64,000 nt of DNA from NCBI RefSeq assembly GCF_004117875.1, contig NZ_RAHW01000007.1, positions 266,944 to 330,943 on the forward strand. The letters run 5' to 3'. This stretch comes from Geomonas oryzae (GTDB taxonomy: Bacteria > Desulfobacterota > Desulfuromonadia > Geobacterales > Geobacteraceae). Every line of letters starts with the position of its first letter. The stretch's first letter is position 1. Position numbers and translations under genes: made by a program. Shown here in pieces: positions 61,127-64,000 of this stretch. The notes under the pieces are model-generated. The model was not told the origin of the DNA, did not search any database, and saw only the letters and a program-made list of their open reading frames with translations.

Positions 61127-63532
61127 ATGAGCGAAAAGGATATCGAAGTTGTAGAAGCTGAAATAAACGGCAAGCCTTCGCAGCCGGGCACTCTTGTTCT
61201 GGCTTCCGAGGTCCTGCCGCTTGGTGTCCCCATAATACCGATACGGCCGCGCCCTGCGTTTCCGAACATGCTGATTCCCATGGCGCTTGATGATCCGAAC
61301 CAGATACGCGCCATCAAACACGCCATGGAATCCCAGGCCCAGGCGATCGGGCTCGTGCTCGTCAAAGACCCGGAGAAGCCGGACGGTCCGGATAACCTCC
61401 ATGCCGTCGGGGTCGTAGGGAAGATCGTCAAGATGATCCACCTGGGGGACGACAATGCACAGTTCCTGCTGAACACCCTGGAGCGCTTCAAAATCGTCGA
61501 ACTGCACCAAAGCGATGGAGCATCCTATGCCACGGTCAGTTACCAGTACGGCACCGAGCTTTCCGTCAATCCTGAACTGAAGGCCTATTCCATGGCGGTG
61601 GTGAGCGCACTGAAAGAACTGGTCCAAATCAACCCGCTCTACTCCGAGGAGATCAAGATGTTCCTCGGGCGCTCGAGCCTCGAAGACCCGAGCAAGCTGG
61701 CCGATTTCGCCGCGAGCCTCACTTCCGCCGACGGGCAGGAACTGCAGCAGGTCCTTGAATCCTTCGATGTACGGAAAAGGCTCGACATGGTCCTCACCCT
61801 GCTCAAGAAGGAGCTCGAGGTCTCGAGACTACAGACGAAGATCACCAAGCAGATCGAAGAGAAGATCAGTCGTCAGCAGCGCGAGTTTTTCCTGCGGGAA
61901 CAGTTGAAGGCGATCAAGAAGGAACTGGGGCTGGAGAAGGAAGGAAAGACTTCGGAGATCGAGAAGTTCGAGCAGCGTCTGAAGGAGCTGAAACTGAACG
62001 ACGAGGCGCAGCGTGCCGTCGCCGACGAACTCGACAAGTTCAGGTTGCTGGAGCCGTCCTCGCCGGAGTACCACGTCACCCGGAACTACCTCGACTGGCT
62101 CACCATTCTCCCGTGGGGTAAATACAGCAAGGACTCGTACAACGTCGAGAAGGCGCGCAAGGTGCTGGATCGCGACCATCACGGGCTGAATGACGTGAAG
62201 GACCGCATCACCGAGTTCATCGCGGTCGGCAAGATGAAGGGCGACATCTCAGGCTCCATCCTCTGCCTGGTCGGTCCCCCAGGCGTCGGCAAGACTTCCA
62301 TCGGGAAGAGCATCGCAGACGCCCTCGGCCGTTCGTTCTTCCGTTTTTCGCTGGGCGGCATGCGGGACGAGGCCGAGATCAAGGGGCACCGCCGAACCTA
62401 CATCGGGGCGATGCCGGGGAAATTCCTGCAGGCCATGAAGAGTGCGGGCACCGCGAACCCCGTGCTCATGCTGGACGAGATCGACAAGATCGGCGCCTCC
62501 TTCCAGGGGGATCCGGCATCGGCGCTCCTGGAAGTGCTGGACCCGGAGCAGAACGGATCTTTTCGCGACCATTACCTCGACGTGCCGTTCGATCTTTCCA
62601 ATGTCCTGTTTATTGCGACGGCGAACCAGCTGGACACGATTCCCGCGCCGTTACTCGACAGGATGGAGGTGATCCGCCTTTCCGGTTATGTCCTTGAGGA
62701 GAAAATGGAGATAGCGAAGCGCTACCTGATACCCAAGGCGATGAAGAACCATGGTCTGAAACACGGGCAGGTCACCATCAGGAAGGACGCCCTAGCCGCG
62801 ATAGTCGACGGATGGGCAAGGGAAGCCGGAGTCAGAACCCTTGAGAACCGCATCAAGAAACTGATGCGCAAGGCCGCGATGGAGTTCGCCTCCGGACGGA
62901 CCGAAGCCATCGTGGTCAGCAAGAAAGATCTGCATGATTACTTAGGTCAGCCGGTGTTCACAACGGAGGAGATCTTCGAAGGGGTGCCCGGGGTGGTGAC
63001 GGGTCTTGCCTGGACCAGCATGGGGGGAGCGACGCTTCCCATCGAAGCAACCGCCATGGCAAGCAAAGGAAAGGGGTTCAGACAGACAGGCCAACTGGGT
63101 AACGTGATGATAGAGAGTTCCGAGATTGCCTATTCCTTTGTGATGGCGCATTTGAAGTCGTACGGCGCACCGGCGGACTACTTCGACAACCACTTCGTGC
63201 ACCTGCATGTCCCGGCCGGCGCGACACCGAAAGACGGCCCGTCGGCTGGTGTCACCATGGCAACGGCGCTCATTTCGATGATAAAAGGAAAGCCGGTAAG
63301 GAAAAAACTGGGGATGACCGGGGAATTGACTCTGACGGGTCGGGTGCTACCGATCGGGGGAGTTAAAGAAAAGACCATCGCAGCGCGTCGTGCCGGGCTG
63401 AAAGTACTGATCTTCCCCGAGGCGAACAAGAAAGACTTTGATGAATTGCCGGATTATCTGAAAGAGGGGCTGGAGGTTCACTTCGCCAAAGAGTACAAGG
63501 ACGTTGCCAAGATCGCCTTCGGCAAGGCTTAA
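61127..63532 (+). CDS. lon: ATP-dependent protease Lon
   Basis: Length is 801 aa, ATG after AGGAGTCTCATC. The N-terminal substrate domain (about 30-230) is followed by a long helix (about 235-310), AAA+ with Walker A GPPGVGKTS, Walker B LMLDEIDKIG and sensor residues, and the protease domain with the Ser-Lys dyad (PKDGPSAG, and a Lys in the segment starting GGVKEK). It degrades damaged and regulatory proteins. Lon has its own promoter here; the rRNA operon converges from the other side. Confidence 0.97.
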   Translation: MSEKDIEVVEAEINGKPSQPGTLVLASEVLPLGVPIIPIRPRPAFPNMLIPMALDDPNQIRAIKHAMESQAQAIGLVLVKDPEKPDGPDNLHAVGVVGKIVKMIHLGDDNAQFLLNTLERFKIVELHQSDGASYATVSYQYGTELSVNPELKAYSMAVVSALKELVQINPLYSEEIKMFLGRSSLEDPSKLADFAASLTSADGQELQQVLESFDVRKRLDMVLTLLKKELEVSRLQTKITKQIEEKISRQQREFFLREQLKAIKKELGLEKEGKTSEIEKFEQRLKELKLNDEAQRAVADELDKFRLLEPSSPEYHVTRNYLDWLTILPWGKYSKDSYNVEKARKVLDRDHHGLNDVKDRITEFIAVGKMKGDISGSILCLVGPPGVGKTSIGKSIADALGRSFFRFSLGGMRDEAEIKGHRRTYIGAMPGKFLQAMKSAGTANPVLMLDEIDKIGASFQGDPASALLEVLDPEQNGSFRDHYLDVPFDLSNVLFIATANQLDTIPAPLLDRMEVIRLSGYVLEEKMEIAKRYLIPKAMKNHGLKHGQVTIRKDALAAIVDGWAREAGVRTLENRIKKLMRKAAMEFASGRTEAIVVSKKDLHDYLGQPVFTTEEIFEGVPGVVTGLAWTSMGGATLPIEATAMASKGKGFRQTGQLGNVMIESSEIAYSFVMAHLKSYGAPADYFDNHFVHLHVPAGATPKDGPSAGVTMATALISMIKGKPVRKKLGMTGELTLTGRVLPIGGVKEKTIAARRAGLKVLIFPEANKKDFDELPDYLKEGLEVHFAKEYKDVAKIAFGKA

Positions 63533-63567
63533 GAGAGCACGTACGCAGGTAACACGCTAGCACATCC

Positions 63568-63613
63568 TCCCCTCTCCCTCCGGGAGAGGGGCAGGGGTGA
63601 GGGCGCTGCCCCG
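63568..63613. repeat. dispersed palindromic repeat, family B, half copy
   Basis: Shares CCTCTCCCTCCGGGAGAGGG and GGTGAGGGCG with the element at 46605-46707 but lacks its second half. It lies between lon and the rRNA terminator. Confidence 0.65.
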
Positions 63614-63655
63614 TTAGTGAGTCGCGATGACAGTTTGAGTGAAACCAGGAAAACG

Positions 63656-63684
63656 AAAAAGCCCCACCGGGATTCCGGTGGGGC
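63656..63684 (-). terminator. rRNA operon terminator
   Basis: Stem GCCCCACCGG (63661-63670) with CCGGTGGGGC (63675-63684); on the minus strand it is followed by TTTTTCGTTTT. It lies directly after the 5S gene. Confidence 0.88.
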
Positions 63685-63699
63685 TTTTCTATTAAATTC

Positions 63700-63813
<114 letters not shown>

Positions 63814-63974
63814 GAAACTTTTACGCGCTTAGCGCGAAACTCTCTATCGTCGGACGTCAGACCAGTCGGACTGGTCAGACTGGTCTGACAGTTTTACAAT
63901 TGCATTTTCGTGATCGTAGGATTCGGCAGTATATGATCGGGGGGTGGAGGTCCACCCCCCTCTCGAGAATTTTT
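63814..63974 (-). other. 23S-5S spacer with two hairpins
   Basis: The spacer holds an 11-bp inverted repeat around two ACTGGTC tandem copies (63856-63866 with 63879-63889) and a perfect 10-bp G/C palindrome (63939-63948 with 63951-63960). Such stems are usual rRNA processing sites. No tRNA is present. Confidence 0.6.
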
Positions 63975-64000
63975 TATGGTCAAGCCTCACGGCCGATTAG
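63975..64000 (-). rRNA. rrl: 23S ribosomal RNA, 3' end only
   Basis: On the minus strand the last bases read CTAATCGGCCGTGAGGCTTG then ACCAT, the conserved 3' end of 23S rRNA. The body of the gene lies beyond the right edge. Confidence 0.85.

Overview
The window is GC-rich, densely coded chromosomal DNA that looks like a Geobacter-type anaerobic metal-reducing Desulfuromonadota (Geobacteraceae, Geomonas/Citrifermentans-like). The basis is the family mix: c-type multiheme cytochromes, a Rieske/cytochrome b/pentaheme complex, a hybrid-cluster protein, many sensor kinases and radical SAM enzymes, and short palindromic intergenic repeats. The taxonomic call is inference from gene content; no marker gene was searched.

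Layout. 1-3.8 kb: a partial multiheme cytochrome, a DUF2318 membrane protein and an HMA metallochaperone-like protein. 2.4-5.2 kb (minus strand): an arsenosugar-type pair (AhpD-like protein plus ArsS radical SAM), then a ferredoxin and a histidine kinase. ArsS reads through an in-frame TGA into a conserved-looking Gly-Gly tail, so it is probably a selenoprotein. 5.4-7.8 kb: Rieske protein, one-piece cytochrome b and pentaheme cytochrome c form a quinol-oxidising complex. 7.8-18.3 kb (minus): two polysaccharide or conjugate modules. One holds a sugar transferase, a WbpB/WbpD/WbpE-like set for a diacetamido sugar acid and a FemAB-like transferase. The other holds asparagine synthase, AMP ligase, stand-alone NadE-type synthetase, acyl carrier protein and a hexapeptide transferase.

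18.4-29.0 kb: a Tad/Flp pilus locus in two divergent arms. One arm is flp-cpaB-secretin-tadZ-cpaF-tadB-tadC plus a 27-residue ORF; the other is two TadE-like proteins, a TadG-like protein and a Crp/Fnr regulator. 29.2-41.7 kb: a chemosensory operon behind a near-consensus sigma-28 promoter (STAS, cheA, cheW, MCP, cheR, cheD, cheB, two kinases, a receiver and a second CheB-type methylesterase). 41.7-47 kb: a divergent LysR/MFS pair with a clear operator-like palindrome, a small unknown gene, hcp and a Cys-rich small protein. 47.1-49.7 kb: polyphosphate kinase with a lysine-rich N-terminal tail.

50.2-58.4 kb: two radical SAM genes flank a tightly overlapped operon of exported protein, methyltransferase, U32-family protein and type III polyketide synthase. 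I read this as a candidate O2-independent phenolic lipid or quinone pathway, with the U32 protein in the place that a flavoprotein hydroxylase takes in aerobes. 58.5-64 kb: OmpA lipoprotein, pirin, DJ-1/PfpI protein, Lon, then the end of an rRNA operon on the minus strand (23S 3' end, 5S, terminator).

Intergenic DNA carries two palindromic repeat families with two copies each, a single-copy palindrome, and 7-bp and 9-bp minisatellites. I saw no CRISPR array, insertion sequence or tRNA gene.
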